From assembly GCA_027487485.1 (NCBI GenBank), contig JAIYDN010000091.1, positions 62,001-126,000 of the forward strand: 64,000 nucleotides of DNA, read 5' to 3'. The notes under the pieces were generated by a model. That model was not told the DNA's origin, did no database searches, and was given only the letters and a program-made list of their open reading frames with translations. Below, one piece after another: positions 55,061 to 63,937 of this stretch. The position numbers and the translations under genes were made by a program. Position 1 is the stretch's first letter. Each line of letters opens with the position of its first letter. The DNA comes from Planctomycetaceae bacterium. Lineage in GTDB: Bacteria; Planctomycetota; Planctomycetia; Pirellulales; Pirellulaceae.

Positions 55061-56455
55061 ATGGTTGGTCTTCGCGTACAAGTCTTTTCCGAGCCCCATA
55101 TATCGACCGCCATTTGGCTAGCTCAGTTGCGCTGGGTTGCCGTTGCAGGACAGCTCTTGGTGATCGGTTATGTAGCCTTGGTTTTGCGAATTGAATTGCC
55201 GACGACGTGGTTGCTGCTCTTGGTGACGGGGACTGCTGTCAGCAATGCAGCGTTGTGGTTGTGGGCGAGGCGGTTGAAGTGGAATGCCAGTGGATCGTCC
55301 TACCTTTCTTCGCAACAAGCCTCAAGCAATCTTGTTTTGCGTGATGATGATGAGACGATTGGAAGTCGGACGATTGGCTTGCTTTTGGCCATTGATGTGA
55401 TGACACTGACCGCATTGCTCTTTTTCTCGGGTGGAGCAGCGAACCCCTTTACTTTTTTCTATTTTGCGAACATTGCGATTGCCGGCATGATTTTGCCGAG
55501 AGCATCTGCATGGTGCATTTCGCTGATGTCGGTCTTGGGTTGCTCTGTCCTGCTCAATCAAGCCTATGCATTGGACGTATTCAGTCAGTCTCCGCTGTCG
55601 CCGGTTGCTGAATGGGGAGTTGGAAAGGCAGCGTTTTTGGTCGCCTTCACGACCTGCAGTTTCGTCGTTACCTTTTTCATTTCGATGTTGGCGATGGCGC
55701 TTCGGCAACGGGAAGTGGAGCTTGCTATTGTCGAAAAAGAGCGTGAACGAGCTCGGCGGCTAGAAGCGTTAGCGACGCTTGCTGCGGGGGCAGGGCACGA
55801 ACTTGCGTCCCCGTTATCGACGATTGCGGTTGTGGCTAAAGAGCTTTCTCGCAATTTGGAAAAGACTGATTCGTCGCCGTCCGTTCGGCGCGATGTGGAG
55901 CTGATCCGCGAGGAGCTGAATCGATGCAAGGAGATATTGCATCGCATGAAAAGTGGGGCGGGCGAAGCGGCGGCTGAACACTTGCATCCAGTCACGATTG
56001 AGGAAATCGTTCAAGAAACGGTTCAGGCGATGCGAGAACCAAATCGCGTGAAGATCGATGTTTCCAAGGAAGATCGCCAGCGACAAGGGCTGCTTCCCAA
56101 GCAAGCCCTTTCGCAAGCCTTGCGAAATCTACTTCAAAACGGCTTGGACGCTTCCGCGGTGGACGAGACCGTCCAATTCAAAATCACGGTGGAGACGCTT
56201 CCGAAACAAACGGGCGAACCGAGCAAGAATGCGCAGGTTTGGCGGTTCCAGATCATGGATCAAGGAACTGGGATGAGCTCCGAAGTGCAGCGTCGAATCG
56301 GGGAGCCGTTTTTCACCACCAAAGAGGTAGGTCAAGGGATGGGGTTGGGGGTTTTTCTCACGCGGAACGTGATTCATGGCTTAGGCGGAGAGCTTCGATT
56401 TACGCCAGGAGAAGGAATTGGGACGATCTGCCAAGTCAGCTTGCCAGTAAGATAG
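55061..56455 (+). CDS. RegB-like redox-sensing histidine kinase
   Basis: 464 residues with six hydrophobic segments in the first 215. 'GGAANPF' at 124-130 equals the quinone-binding heptapeptide of RegB/PrrB. The phosphoacceptor His246 is in 'GAGHELASPLST', which also resembles RegB's H-box. Cys289 in 'NRCKEIL' is placed like RegB's redox-active cysteine, 43 residues after the His. ATP-binding motifs are N-box 'LRNLLQNGLDAS', G1 'DQGTGMS' and G2 'GQGMGLGVFL'. The partner response regulator RegA is not nearby. It starts 19 bp after the DUF1501 gene and is followed by an ABC ATPase. The respiratory genes 2 kb downstream fit a redox regulator. Confidence 0.85.
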   Translation: MVGLRVQVFSEPHISTAIWLAQLRWVAVAGQLLVIGYVALVLRIELPTTWLLLLVTGTAVSNAALWLWARRLKWNASGSSYLSSQQASSNLVLRDDDETIGSRTIGLLLAIDVMTLTALLFFSGGAANPFTFFYFANIAIAGMILPRASAWCISLMSVLGCSVLLNQAYALDVFSQSPLSPVAEWGVGKAAFLVAFTTCSFVVTFFISMLAMALRQREVELAIVEKERERARRLEALATLAAGAGHELASPLSTIAVVAKELSRNLEKTDSSPSVRRDVELIREELNRCKEILHRMKSGAGEAAAEHLHPVTIEEIVQETVQAMREPNRVKIDVSKEDRQRQGLLPKQALSQALRNLLQNGLDASAVDETVQFKITVETLPKQTGEPSKNAQVWRFQIMDQGTGMSSEVQRRIGEPFFTTKEVGQGMGLGVFLTRNVIHGLGGELRFTPGEGIGTICQVSLPVR

Positions 56456-56533
56456 ACTATCACGAGGCGCCGCGATCCTTTTTAAGTGGCTAAGCCCCGC
56501 CCAGTTTTCAGATTTTGAGAAGCAGTACCACGC

Positions 56534-57475
56534 ATGCCTAACATCGTTGAAGTATCCAAGTTAACCAAGCAATATGGGGCGTTCGCGGCCCTTGATGGAT
56601 GCACTCTTTCTATCCAGGAAGGTTCTGTGTTTGGTTTGCTTGGACCCAATGGGGCTGGCAAGACCACCATGATTCGTTGCCTGTTGGGCTATCTGAAACC
56701 GACCTCGGGTAGTGCGTTCATCGATGGTGTCGATTGTATTCGATCAAGTCTTCAGGTTCGGCAGCGAGTGAGCTATTTGCCAGCCGAGTCCAAGATGTTT
56801 CGATTGATGCGAGGCAAAGACTGCATCGAATTTTTCGCTTCGATCCATCCACGCGGCAATCAACAGTTAGCTTTATCGATCGCGAAAAGGCTCGAACTGG
56901 ACACCAGTCGTCGAGTCGCCTTTATGTCGACTGGGATGCGTCAAAAGTTGGCGATCAGTTGTGTCATGAGCTGTCAAAGTAGGCTCATGATTTTGGACGA
57001 GCCCACAGCGAACTTAGATCCAACCGTTCGTTCCGAAGTGTTGCGGTTGGTTCGCGAGTCCAATGGTCGAGGAACGACGATCGCATTTTGTTCGCACGTT
57101 TTGGATGAGATTACCGAAGTGTGTGATCATGCCGCGATCATGAAGAAAGGGAAGGTAGAAACCACCATCAACTTGAATGAACTGAAATTTGTTCATCGGG
57201 TGCGAGCTTTGGTACCTCAAGATACGGTGCTAAAACTTCCTCGTGACCAAATGCGAATCGTAAGCGAAAACCACCAAGTCATTGTATTTGAGATCGTTGG
57301 TCCCTTGGACGATCATTTAGCCTGGTTGCAACAAAGTGGGTTGCGAGAAATGCAGATTGAATCGGTTGGTTTGAAGGGGATTTATGAAGGGGTTCACCCT
57401 GGAAACCTAGAGGTAGAGAATCTCGCTTATGGAAGTGGCTTGAACAGCCAATCGCAAAAAGGGGTGATGGTCTGA
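56534..57475 (+). CDS. ABC transporter ATP-binding protein (CcmA/DrrA-like)
   Basis: 313 residues: Walker A 'GPNGAGKTTM', Q-loop region 'SYLPAESKM', signature 'STGMRQKLAIS', Walker B 'RLMILDEPTANLDP' and switch His 'FCSHVLDEI'. The C-terminal 90 residues are an accessory domain as in DrrA-type exporters. No permease gene follows; the next gene on the plus strand is a cytochrome c. A convergent membrane-protein gene overlaps its last 49 bp and could encode a partner, though it does not resemble ABC2 permeases. Confidence 0.88.
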   Translation: MPNIVEVSKLTKQYGAFAALDGCTLSIQEGSVFGLLGPNGAGKTTMIRCLLGYLKPTSGSAFIDGVDCIRSSLQVRQRVSYLPAESKMFRLMRGKDCIEFFASIHPRGNQQLALSIAKRLELDTSRRVAFMSTGMRQKLAISCVMSCQSRLMILDEPTANLDPTVRSEVLRLVRESNGRGTTIAFCSHVLDEITEVCDHAAIMKKGKVETTINLNELKFVHRVRALVPQDTVLKLPRDQMRIVSENHQVIVFEIVGPLDDHLAWLQQSGLREMQIESVGLKGIYEGVHPGNLEVENLAYGSGLNSQSQKGVMV

Positions 57476-58188
57476 TAGTAGGTCAGTACGATTGGAAAAA
57501 AGGCGGTCCAAAAAAGGATGTTGCGAATAGAAAACTGAGGGCGTACCACTTTCGATGAGGCGTCCCATAAATCGTGCTTCATGCGATGGCGAGCAACTTC
57601 CACCGCGATCACTTGGAAAATCAGCCCCGCAATGGTCAGCCAATAGCCGTACCTTGCTTGCCCCTGGAAGATCATCAACAGATGCACGAAGAAGCAAGTG
57701 ACGATGGTCCATGTGTGCTGCAATCTTGACCATGCGGTTGGGTAATCGTGACGCCTGATCGCCGCACCTGTCCATGCAGCGACGGCAAGCCAAGCGGGGG
57801 TAGAACCGAGAATGGTTTCGAGCAAATCGCGGGGGGAGTCGCTGTAAACCATTGCCCCAACGATCATGGCAGCGCTCACCCCAAGGGTAATAACAAGCTG
57901 CGATAGAAAAAACCGTTTCCAGATTTTTTCGCTGTGGAGAAGGGTTGCGATCGAGATAGAAATCGCGACCAAAAGGCCGTTCGAGTAGGAAGCCAAGACT
58001 AGGCTGCTTCCGAACGCTTTCTCTGGTTCGAAAGGAACGATTTGGACTTTGCTGATCGGAATCACGTCGGCACCGCCGCTGCATCCACGGCACAATGGAA
58101 GCCAAAGGCAGATAAAGACCAAGCCCCCCGCCAGCTTTAAGCTCAGGACGGTTGGGCTGAAAAGACCGGCAGGTCGTTCTTGAAGCAT
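57427..58188 (-). CDS. Integral membrane protein of unknown function
   Basis: 253 residues from the ATG at 58188; a GTG at 58215 would give 262. About six hydrophobic segments are visible, with a short conserved-looking periplasmic loop ('CRGCSGGADVIP') containing two cysteines (C-x2-C) near the N-terminus and a basic C-terminal tail. Hydrophobicity and codon pattern favour this frame over the longer overlapping frame at 57407-58321. Its 3' end overlaps the ABC ATPase gene by 49 bp in convergent orientation. It is divergent from the cytochrome c gene. No family recognised. Confidence 0.65.
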   Translation of the reverse strand: MLQERPAGLFSPTVLSLKLAGGLVFICLWLPLCRGCSGGADVIPISKVQIVPFEPEKAFGSSLVLASYSNGLLVAISISIATLLHSEKIWKRFFLSQLVITLGVSAAMIVGAMVYSDSPRDLLETILGSTPAWLAVAAWTGAAIRRHDYPTAWSRLQHTWTIVTCFFVHLLMIFQGQARYGYWLTIAGLIFQVIAVEVARHRMKHDLWDASSKVVRPQFSIRNILFWTAFFPIVLTYYQTITPFCDWLFKPLP

Positions 58189-58329
58189 TTGGCTGCCCGT
58201 ATTCCAGTAAAGCACCGCGTCGATTTGACCCCTTCGAATCTTGGTCGATTATGAGAGAATACGGTTGCATTGTACCCTTGTTGCTCAGGTATCTCGCAGC
58301 CTTCCTCTTTTTGCGAGTCACGATTCGTT

Positions 58330-59550
58330 ATGTTTTTACTGGATTTTAGGTGCTATTCTCGTTTCTCCACCAGCATCGTCTTCGGCTGCGCGTTGGTGTT
58401 TTTGACCGGGCTTTTGGGTTGTTCGGGCGAGAAAATTGAATATCAGGCCAATTTTTTGCATGCTGCCAGTGTGATGTCGGATTCGGACGAGCCTGAAATC
58501 CGATCCACGGCCCGGCAGGCTAGCCAAGCAACGACGGAGCTTTTAGGGCCGATCGACGCGCCCGAGTGGCCTGCCGATATCGAATCGGTTGTGGATATGG
58601 ACAAAGTTCGGCGGTCGGCGGGGCCTGTAGGACGGGATAAATCGAAGGTCGAAAACGGTTTGTTTCGTAAGCATTGTGTTCAATGCCATGGACTGAGCGG
58701 AGACGGTTTCGGTCCGGCGTCGGCGCTTCTTGCTCCGTACCCGCGGGATTTTCGAAGGGGATCGTTCAAGTTCAAGTCGACACCCATCGGTCGCAAGCCG
58801 ACGCATGCAGACATTGTCAAAACACTGGAGAATGGTTTGCCGGGTACAGCGATGCCAGCCTTTCGGACTTTGAATGAATCGGAGGAGTTTGCCAAGGATG
58901 TCGACGCGTTGGCTCATTATGTACGCTTTATGGCAATCCGAGGGGAACTGGAGCGTCGAGTTTTGGTTGCCCTAGCGAATGGGGATAGCCAGCAGGGGCA
59001 CCCCGATCTTTTGAGCCGAGTGGCCAACGATTGGCGTGAGGCGGATTCGTATGCGATTGCGGTCCCCGAATGGAAGACGCTTAGCGAGACGGAGCTTCAG
59101 GGCAGTATCGCCCGGGGGAAAGAGCTGTTTCAAAGCGAATTAACCGCCTGTGCGAAATGCCACGGGGGCAATGCTGACGGAAAGGGGATCTCGCAAGATT
59201 ATGACGATTGGACGAAAGACTGGACGATTCGTGCGGGGCTGGATCCTGCGAACAAAGCAGAATGGAAAGCGATGAAGAAATATGGGGCTTTGAAACCCGT
59301 TTTGGATCCGGCTCGAAATCTACACCTAGGAGTTTTTCGAGGTGGCGCGACCCGTCAGGAAATTTACACTAGGTTGGTGGTAGGAATCGAAGGAAGTCCG
59401 ATGCCGGCGGTTGCAAGAAAGCAGAATGACAATCCAGGGTTAACGGAGGAGAACATCTTGGATTTGGTGGAGTATGTACTATCGGTATCGAGTTTGCCTG
59501 TTTCCGGGCCGGCACCAACGAGGGAGGTGAAAGATGAGCGAAGCCTGTGA
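58330..59550 (+). CDS. Di-haem cytochrome c lipoprotein
   Basis: 406 residues from the ATG at 58330; the frame opens at 58270. A lipoprotein signal ends at 'LLGCSGE'. Two haem-binding C-x2-CH motifs occur: CVQCH at about 115 and CAKCH at about 276. The first domain continues 'GDGFGPASALLAPYPRDF' and the second 'GGNADGKGI', so each is a class I cytochrome c domain. Axial Met candidates are in 'GTAMPAF' and 'GSPMPAV'. It would be anchored outside the inner membrane and pass electrons to a terminal oxidase. It is the first gene of a five-gene chain of overlapping genes including ctaA and ctaB. Confidence 0.88.
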   Translation: MFLLDFRCYSRFSTSIVFGCALVFLTGLLGCSGEKIEYQANFLHAASVMSDSDEPEIRSTARQASQATTELLGPIDAPEWPADIESVVDMDKVRRSAGPVGRDKSKVENGLFRKHCVQCHGLSGDGFGPASALLAPYPRDFRRGSFKFKSTPIGRKPTHADIVKTLENGLPGTAMPAFRTLNESEEFAKDVDALAHYVRFMAIRGELERRVLVALANGDSQQGHPDLLSRVANDWREADSYAIAVPEWKTLSETELQGSIARGKELFQSELTACAKCHGGNADGKGISQDYDDWTKDWTIRAGLDPANKAEWKAMKKYGALKPVLDPARNLHLGVFRGGATRQEIYTRLVVGIEGSPMPAVARKQNDNPGLTEENILDLVEYVLSVSSLPVSGPAPTREVKDERSL

Positions 59551-60583
59551 GCCTCGATCGCATTTGGTTTACGGATGGGCTTGGTTGGTCGCCTGTTTGA
59601 CTTTCCCTCTCATTTGGTTGGGCGGTTTGGTCACGACCCATGACGCGGGGATGGCGGTTCCAGATTGGCCAGGAACTTTTGGATACAATTTGTTTTTGTA
59701 CCCCATTTCCACGTGGGTCTTTGGCCCTTTCGATTTATTCGTGGAGCATGGGCATCGGTTGCTGGCTTCTTTGGTTGGCTTGCTCGCTATATTCCTTTGT
59801 TGGTTTGCGTACAAGTACGAGCAACGTCGTTGGGCTCGCATGGTGTGTTATGCGTTTCTCGGGGCCATTATCTCGCAGGGATTGCTGGGTGGGGCGCGAG
59901 TGCTGCTCGATGCAAGGACGGCGGCCATGATTCATGGATGCACGGGTCCACTGGTTTTCACGCTGGGATGTTTCGTGGTCATGGCATGTTCGAAGGATTG
60001 GTACGAAGCAAGGCCGGTTCCTATTTCGAAGGGGTTGCGCCGAGTCGCTGTTGCTCTGTTTTTGTTTTCGATTGTCCAGCTTTTTCTAGGGGCACAGCTT
60101 CGGCATTCGCAACCTACCTGGATACCTAGCTTTTTTATGTCCATTGTGCACACGCATTTGACGATGGCCATGATCATTTTAGGCTTGATTCTTTGGGTGT
60201 TTGCAATCGTTAGGCGCAATCCCAACCGTCAAGTGGTTGAATTGCGTGCTCCTTCGAGTATGCTCGTCGCTATTGTGATCGCTCAGGTTGCGTTGGGGTT
60301 TGCAACATGGGTTGCCAACTACGCGACCCCCTGGATGGAGCTGACCCCTTGGTTGGCCAGGTATACTGTCCAAGGCAAAGGGTTTTGGGAGTCGATGATT
60401 GTGACGGGGCACCAGGCTACGGGTTCCTTGTTGATCGTTTGCTCGCTTTGGTTGACTTGTCGCATTTCGATTCGTGGAAGAGTGATTGAGGACAAATTGG
60501 TAGAACGCAAAGCGATCGAAGATGGGGAGCAAATCGTCTCTACGACGCAACCTTCGTTGATGGTGGTGGGCGAAAACGGATGA
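59534..60583 (+). CDS. ctaA: Haem A synthase (CtaA/COX15)
   Basis: 349 residues with eight hydrophobic segments and the paired-His pattern of COX15/CtaA: 'VEHGHRLLASLVGL', 'MIHGCTGPLVFTLG', 'VHTHLTMAMI' and 'TGHQATGSLLIV'. 'GGLVTTHDAGMAVPDWPGTFG' in the first outer loop is typical of the family. It converts haem O to haem A for cytochrome oxidase. The start has a GGGAGGTGAAAG ribosome-binding site and overlaps the cytochrome c gene by 17 bp. The stop overlaps ctaB (ATGA). Confidence 0.92.
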   Translation: MSEACEPRSHLVYGWAWLVACLTFPLIWLGGLVTTHDAGMAVPDWPGTFGYNLFLYPISTWVFGPFDLFVEHGHRLLASLVGLLAIFLCWFAYKYEQRRWARMVCYAFLGAIISQGLLGGARVLLDARTAAMIHGCTGPLVFTLGCFVVMACSKDWYEARPVPISKGLRRVAVALFLFSIVQLFLGAQLRHSQPTWIPSFFMSIVHTHLTMAMIILGLILWVFAIVRRNPNRQVVELRAPSSMLVAIVIAQVALGFATWVANYATPWMELTPWLARYTVQGKGFWESMIVTGHQATGSLLIVCSLWLTCRISIRGRVIEDKLVERKAIEDGEQIVSTTQPSLMVVGENG

Positions 60584-61560
60584 AGACCAACCAGGTAAGT
60601 TCAACGTTGGTGATTGCCCCCGAAGCTGCCACGCTCAGTTCGCCATCTGGGGCTGTCACCGGAGTGACCGTGGATGCGCGGCCAATTAGTTGGCGTAGCG
60701 ATTATATGTCGCTGACGAAACCGCGAATCCTGCTGATGATTTTGTTGACTGTCGGCGTTGCGATGTTAGCCGCCAAGCAGATTCTGGGGACAACGGTTAC
60801 GTGGCTGGTTTGTTTCAATACGTTGTTTGCAACCGGGATGATTGCGGCAAGCGCCAGCACGCTCAATCAATGGTTCGAGCGAGACAGAGACGCCTTGATG
60901 CCACGAACGCAGAAACGCCCCCTTCCTAGCGGACGTTTGACGACCATGGAAGCGGCAGTATTTGGCTGGCTTTTGTTCTTGGTTGGGTCTGTCTACTTGG
61001 GGCTTGGGGCGAATCTACAGGCCATGGGATGCGGTATCGCGACATGGTTTGTCTACTGTTGGATTTATACACCGCTCAAAGTGGTTTCTTGGTGGAACAC
61101 GGCCGTTGGAACTTTGCCGGGTGCTTTGCCTGTCATGATTGGGTGGACGGCCGCCGGGGGTGGATTGTTCGACGCTGACGGATGGGCCTTGACCGCGATT
61201 GTGGTGTTGTGGCAATTCCCTCATTTTATGGCGATCGCTTGGTTGTATCGCGATCAGTACGCAGGGGCAGGTTTTCGTATGTTGACCAAGGAAGAGCCCA
61301 CAGGGATTGCAGCGGGTTGGCACGCGGTGGTGCCCGCCGTGATGTTGATACCTCTGTCGATTGCTGTGCTTCATCCAGTGTCGATGTTGACTTGGGTGGT
61401 AGCGATTCTGGGTGCAGTTTCTTGTTTGGGGCAAGCTATCGCTTCGGTTCGGTTCTTGAAAGAACGCAATAATCAAACTGCGAAGAAGCTATTGCACAGT
61501 TCTCTCATTTATTTGCCCGCGATCATGTTGTTGGTGGTGGTGCGTTGGGTGATTCAGTGA
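60580..61560 (+). CDS. ctaB: Protohaem IX farnesyltransferase, haem O synthase (CtaB)
   Basis: 326 residues. UbiA-family prenyltransferase with the first Asp-rich motif 'LNQWFERDRDALMPRT' followed by 'QKRPLPSGRL', which is specific to CtaB, and the second loop 'YRDQYAGAGFRML'. About eight or nine TM segments. It farnesylates haem B to haem O, the substrate of the preceding enzyme. Together they supply haem A for a cytochrome aa3-type oxidase, whose subunits are not in this window. The end overlaps the next start (GTGA). Confidence 0.93.
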   Translation: MKTNQVSSTLVIAPEAATLSSPSGAVTGVTVDARPISWRSDYMSLTKPRILLMILLTVGVAMLAAKQILGTTVTWLVCFNTLFATGMIAASASTLNQWFERDRDALMPRTQKRPLPSGRLTTMEAAVFGWLLFLVGSVYLGLGANLQAMGCGIATWFVYCWIYTPLKVVSWWNTAVGTLPGALPVMIGWTAAGGGLFDADGWALTAIVVLWQFPHFMAIAWLYRDQYAGAGFRMLTKEEPTGIAAGWHAVVPAVMLIPLSIAVLHPVSMLTWVVAILGAVSCLGQAIASVRFLKERNNQTAKKLLHSSLIYLPAIMLLVVVRWVIQ

Positions 61561-62513
61561 CCCGCGAGATCCTATCGGGGAATGAGTCGATGGTGTTGGG
61601 GCTGGATGTTCAAAACGTAACGCACCGCTATGCGAAAATGACAGCGGTCGCGGACTTGAGCTTGCAGGTGAATCCCGCTGAGATATTTGCCATTCTGGGG
61701 CCGAACGGTAGCGGGAAATCCACACTTTTCCGGCTCGTCTCGACGCTGGTCGGCATCCAAGAAGGGCGGATTTTCGTCAACGGTTTCGACGTGCAGTCCG
61801 AGACCGATCGAGTGCGTGAGCAGCTTGGGGTAGTCTTTCAATCGCCATCGCTGGATCGAAAATTGACCGTCATGGAGAATATGCTTTGCCAATCCGCGTT
61901 GGTGGGGCTACGCGGTAGCGAAAAAACAGATCGCATTCAAGAGCTGGTGCGGTCGATGGGTCTGCAAGAGAAATTGCATGTGCGATGCGAGAAACTATCC
62001 GGTGGGCAGAAGCGACGCGTCGAGCTTGCGAAAGGCCTGCTTCACAAACCCAAAGTGCTTTTGCTGGATGAGCCAAGCACCGGCTTAGACCCTGCATCCA
62101 GGCTAGATCTTTGGCATGTTCTTTCCGAATTGAGAAGGGAATCAGGAACCACCATTGTCATGACAACTCATTTGTTAGAAGAGGCCGACAAATGCGATCG
62201 AGTTGCTATCCTGAACCAAGGTTCGATGGTGGCGTGTGGTTCGCCGGAGCAATTACGGTCGGAGGCCGGCGATATGATCGTTTCTATTTCAACGCATGAT
62301 CCTCAGAGTGTTGCTAGGATACTTATCGATCGGCTCCATATGGAACCAACGGTTTTCGAGCAACAGGTTCGCGTTAGTCATCCTTCCGCAGTTTCGCAGT
62401 TGCCCGCGATAGTAGAAGCGACCAAGTTGCTTGCAAACAGTGTCAGCGTTGGGCGGCCGAGTCTCGAAGATGTTTTTGTCGCTAAAACGGGACACCAGTT
62501 TCTCGTATCATGA
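61557..62513 (+). CDS. ABC transporter ATP-binding protein
   Basis: 318 residues from a GTG overlapping the ctaB stop; an ATG at 61590 is the alternative. Motifs: Walker A 'GPNGSGKSTLFRLVS', Q-loop 'VVFQSPSLD', signature 'LSGGQKRRVELAKGL', Walker B 'VLLLDEPSTGLDP' and switch His 'MTTHLLEEA'. A C-terminal accessory domain occupies the last 90 residues. Similar ATPases next to ctaA/ctaB are common in planctomycetes and usually precede an ABC2 permease; here a MATE protein follows instead, with ATGA overlap. The transported substrate is unknown. Confidence 0.9.
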   Translation: MTREILSGNESMVLGLDVQNVTHRYAKMTAVADLSLQVNPAEIFAILGPNGSGKSTLFRLVSTLVGIQEGRIFVNGFDVQSETDRVREQLGVVFQSPSLDRKLTVMENMLCQSALVGLRGSEKTDRIQELVRSMGLQEKLHVRCEKLSGGQKRRVELAKGLLHKPKVLLLDEPSTGLDPASRLDLWHVLSELRRESGTTIVMTTHLLEEADKCDRVAILNQGSMVACGSPEQLRSEAGDMIVSISTHDPQSVARILIDRLHMEPTVFEQQVRVSHPSAVSQLPAIVEATKLLANSVSVGRPSLEDVFVAKTGHQFLVS

Positions 62514-63937
62514 TCTCGAACTTTCGCAAAGATTTGGCCGAGGTTTTAACAACCGCTTGGCCAATGATGTTGGCCACTGGTTTGTTTTCGATCACTTTAT
62601 TTGTGGATCGTTCGCTGCTGTATGGATATTCGGATTCGGCAGCATCCGCCGCTTTAGGGGCCGGGACGATATTGTGGTCCATCAATTGCTTGCCGATTGG
62701 GATCTGCGGGTACACCAGCACTTTTGTGGCTCAGTATTTGGGTGCGAAGCGACCTGAGCGGGCGTTGCAAGTCGTATGGCAAGGGGTGTTGTTGTCGTTG
62801 GTCTTTGGTCCGATGTTGTTGTTGATTGGTTTTTTTGCTCACCCCTTTTTTACATGGATTGGTCATGCTCCTCATTTGGCGGAGCAGGAGGCGCAATATC
62901 TCGTTTGGTTGATCCCAGGTACATGGGCTACGATCGTTGCATCGGCTCTGGTGGGGCTGTTTGCAGGAAGTGGTCGAACGATGATTTTGTTGTACGCGGA
63001 TCTTGTGGTTACAGTCGTCAATGGTTTGTTGGACTATGTGCTGATCTTTGGCATGTTTGGCTTTCCAGCCCTTGGGGTACGTGGTGCAGCGATCGCGAGC
63101 AGCATTGCGTTGTTGTTGAAGTTAATCATTCTTGCGGTGGTTGCGAGTCGAGATTTTCGATGGCGAAGCAATTTGATTCGCGAACCTCGTGAAGCCAAAA
63201 GTGAATTGACCGCCAACAGTCGCAGCGAGGTTCGCGACTTGTTGAAGTGGGATTGGCCGCTGATGAAGCGATTGGTCCACTATGGTTGGCCAGCCGGGGT
63301 GTCGGTGGTAGCAGAAGCATGGAGCTTCACCATTATTATGATGCTCGTTGGGCGGCTTGGTGACCAAGCGGCAGCTGCCACCACGTTGGCTCTTAACGTA
63401 AACCTAATCGCGTTTATCCCGTTGGTTGGATTGGGAACAGCCGTTGGGGTCTTGGTAGGCAAGTACTTGGTGCAGGATCAGATTTCGAAAGCGAAGCGCA
63501 TGGTCCGAAGTGGGCTACTTGTGGGGATTGCATACAGCTTGGTTTTTGTGATCTTGTATGGTGGATTCCCCGATTGGGTAATGACCATTTACGCGCTGGA
63601 TTCCGAACCAGAACGATTTGAAGCGATACGTCCGGTTTTGCGTCCGCTATTGCTGTTCATTGCCAGTTACTGTGTTTTCGATGCATTCCAAACCGTATTT
63701 GTTGGAGCGCTCAAGGGGGCTGGAGACACGAGATTTGTGCTGGGTGGGCACGTCTTTGCGGGCACGCTAGCGGTTGTCTCAGGTGTCACGTTGAACCAAT
63801 TCGGATGGGAGGGGTTGTACTTTTGGTGGTCGATCATCACGGCGTGGATTGTGTTGCTTGCGGTGATTTTCACGCTGCGGTATTTGCAAGGCGGATGGCA
63901 GACCAAACGCGTCATCGAACCACCGGTCGTTGAATAA
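62510..63937 (+). CDS. MATE family efflux transporter
   Basis: 475 residues with twelve hydrophobic segments in two halves of six. Family marks include 'LTTAWPMMLATGLFSITLFVDRSLLYGY' (split at residues about 13-40), 'TSTFVAQYLGAKRPERAL' and, in the second half, 'WPAGVSVVAEAWSFTIIMMLVGRLG' with 'GLGTAVGVLVGKYLVQDQ'. It exports cationic compounds using a Na+ or H+ gradient. It is translationally coupled to the ABC ATPase and is the last gene of the ctaA-ctaB chain. No coupling of MATE with an ABC ATPase is established. Confidence 0.92.
   Translation: MISNFRKDLAEVLTTAWPMMLATGLFSITLFVDRSLLYGYSDSAASAALGAGTILWSINCLPIGICGYTSTFVAQYLGAKRPERALQVVWQGVLLSLVFGPMLLLIGFFAHPFFTWIGHAPHLAEQEAQYLVWLIPGTWATIVASALVGLFAGSGRTMILLYADLVVTVVNGLLDYVLIFGMFGFPALGVRGAAIASSIALLLKLIILAVVASRDFRWRSNLIREPREAKSELTANSRSEVRDLLKWDWPLMKRLVHYGWPAGVSVVAEAWSFTIIMMLVGRLGDQAAAATTLALNVNLIAFIPLVGLGTAVGVLVGKYLVQDQISKAKRMVRSGLLVGIAYSLVFVILYGGFPDWVMTIYALDSEPERFEAIRPVLRPLLLFIASYCVFDAFQTVFVGALKGAGDTRFVLGGHVFAGTLAVVSGVTLNQFGWEGLYFWWSIITAWIVLLAVIFTLRYLQGGWQTKRVIEPPVVE

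Noticed and set aside
57407-58321. 304-residue minus-strand frame overlapping the membrane protein
   Set aside because: It is rich in Arg, Ser and Cys without membrane or domain pattern. The other frame (57427-58188) has clear hydrophobic segments.
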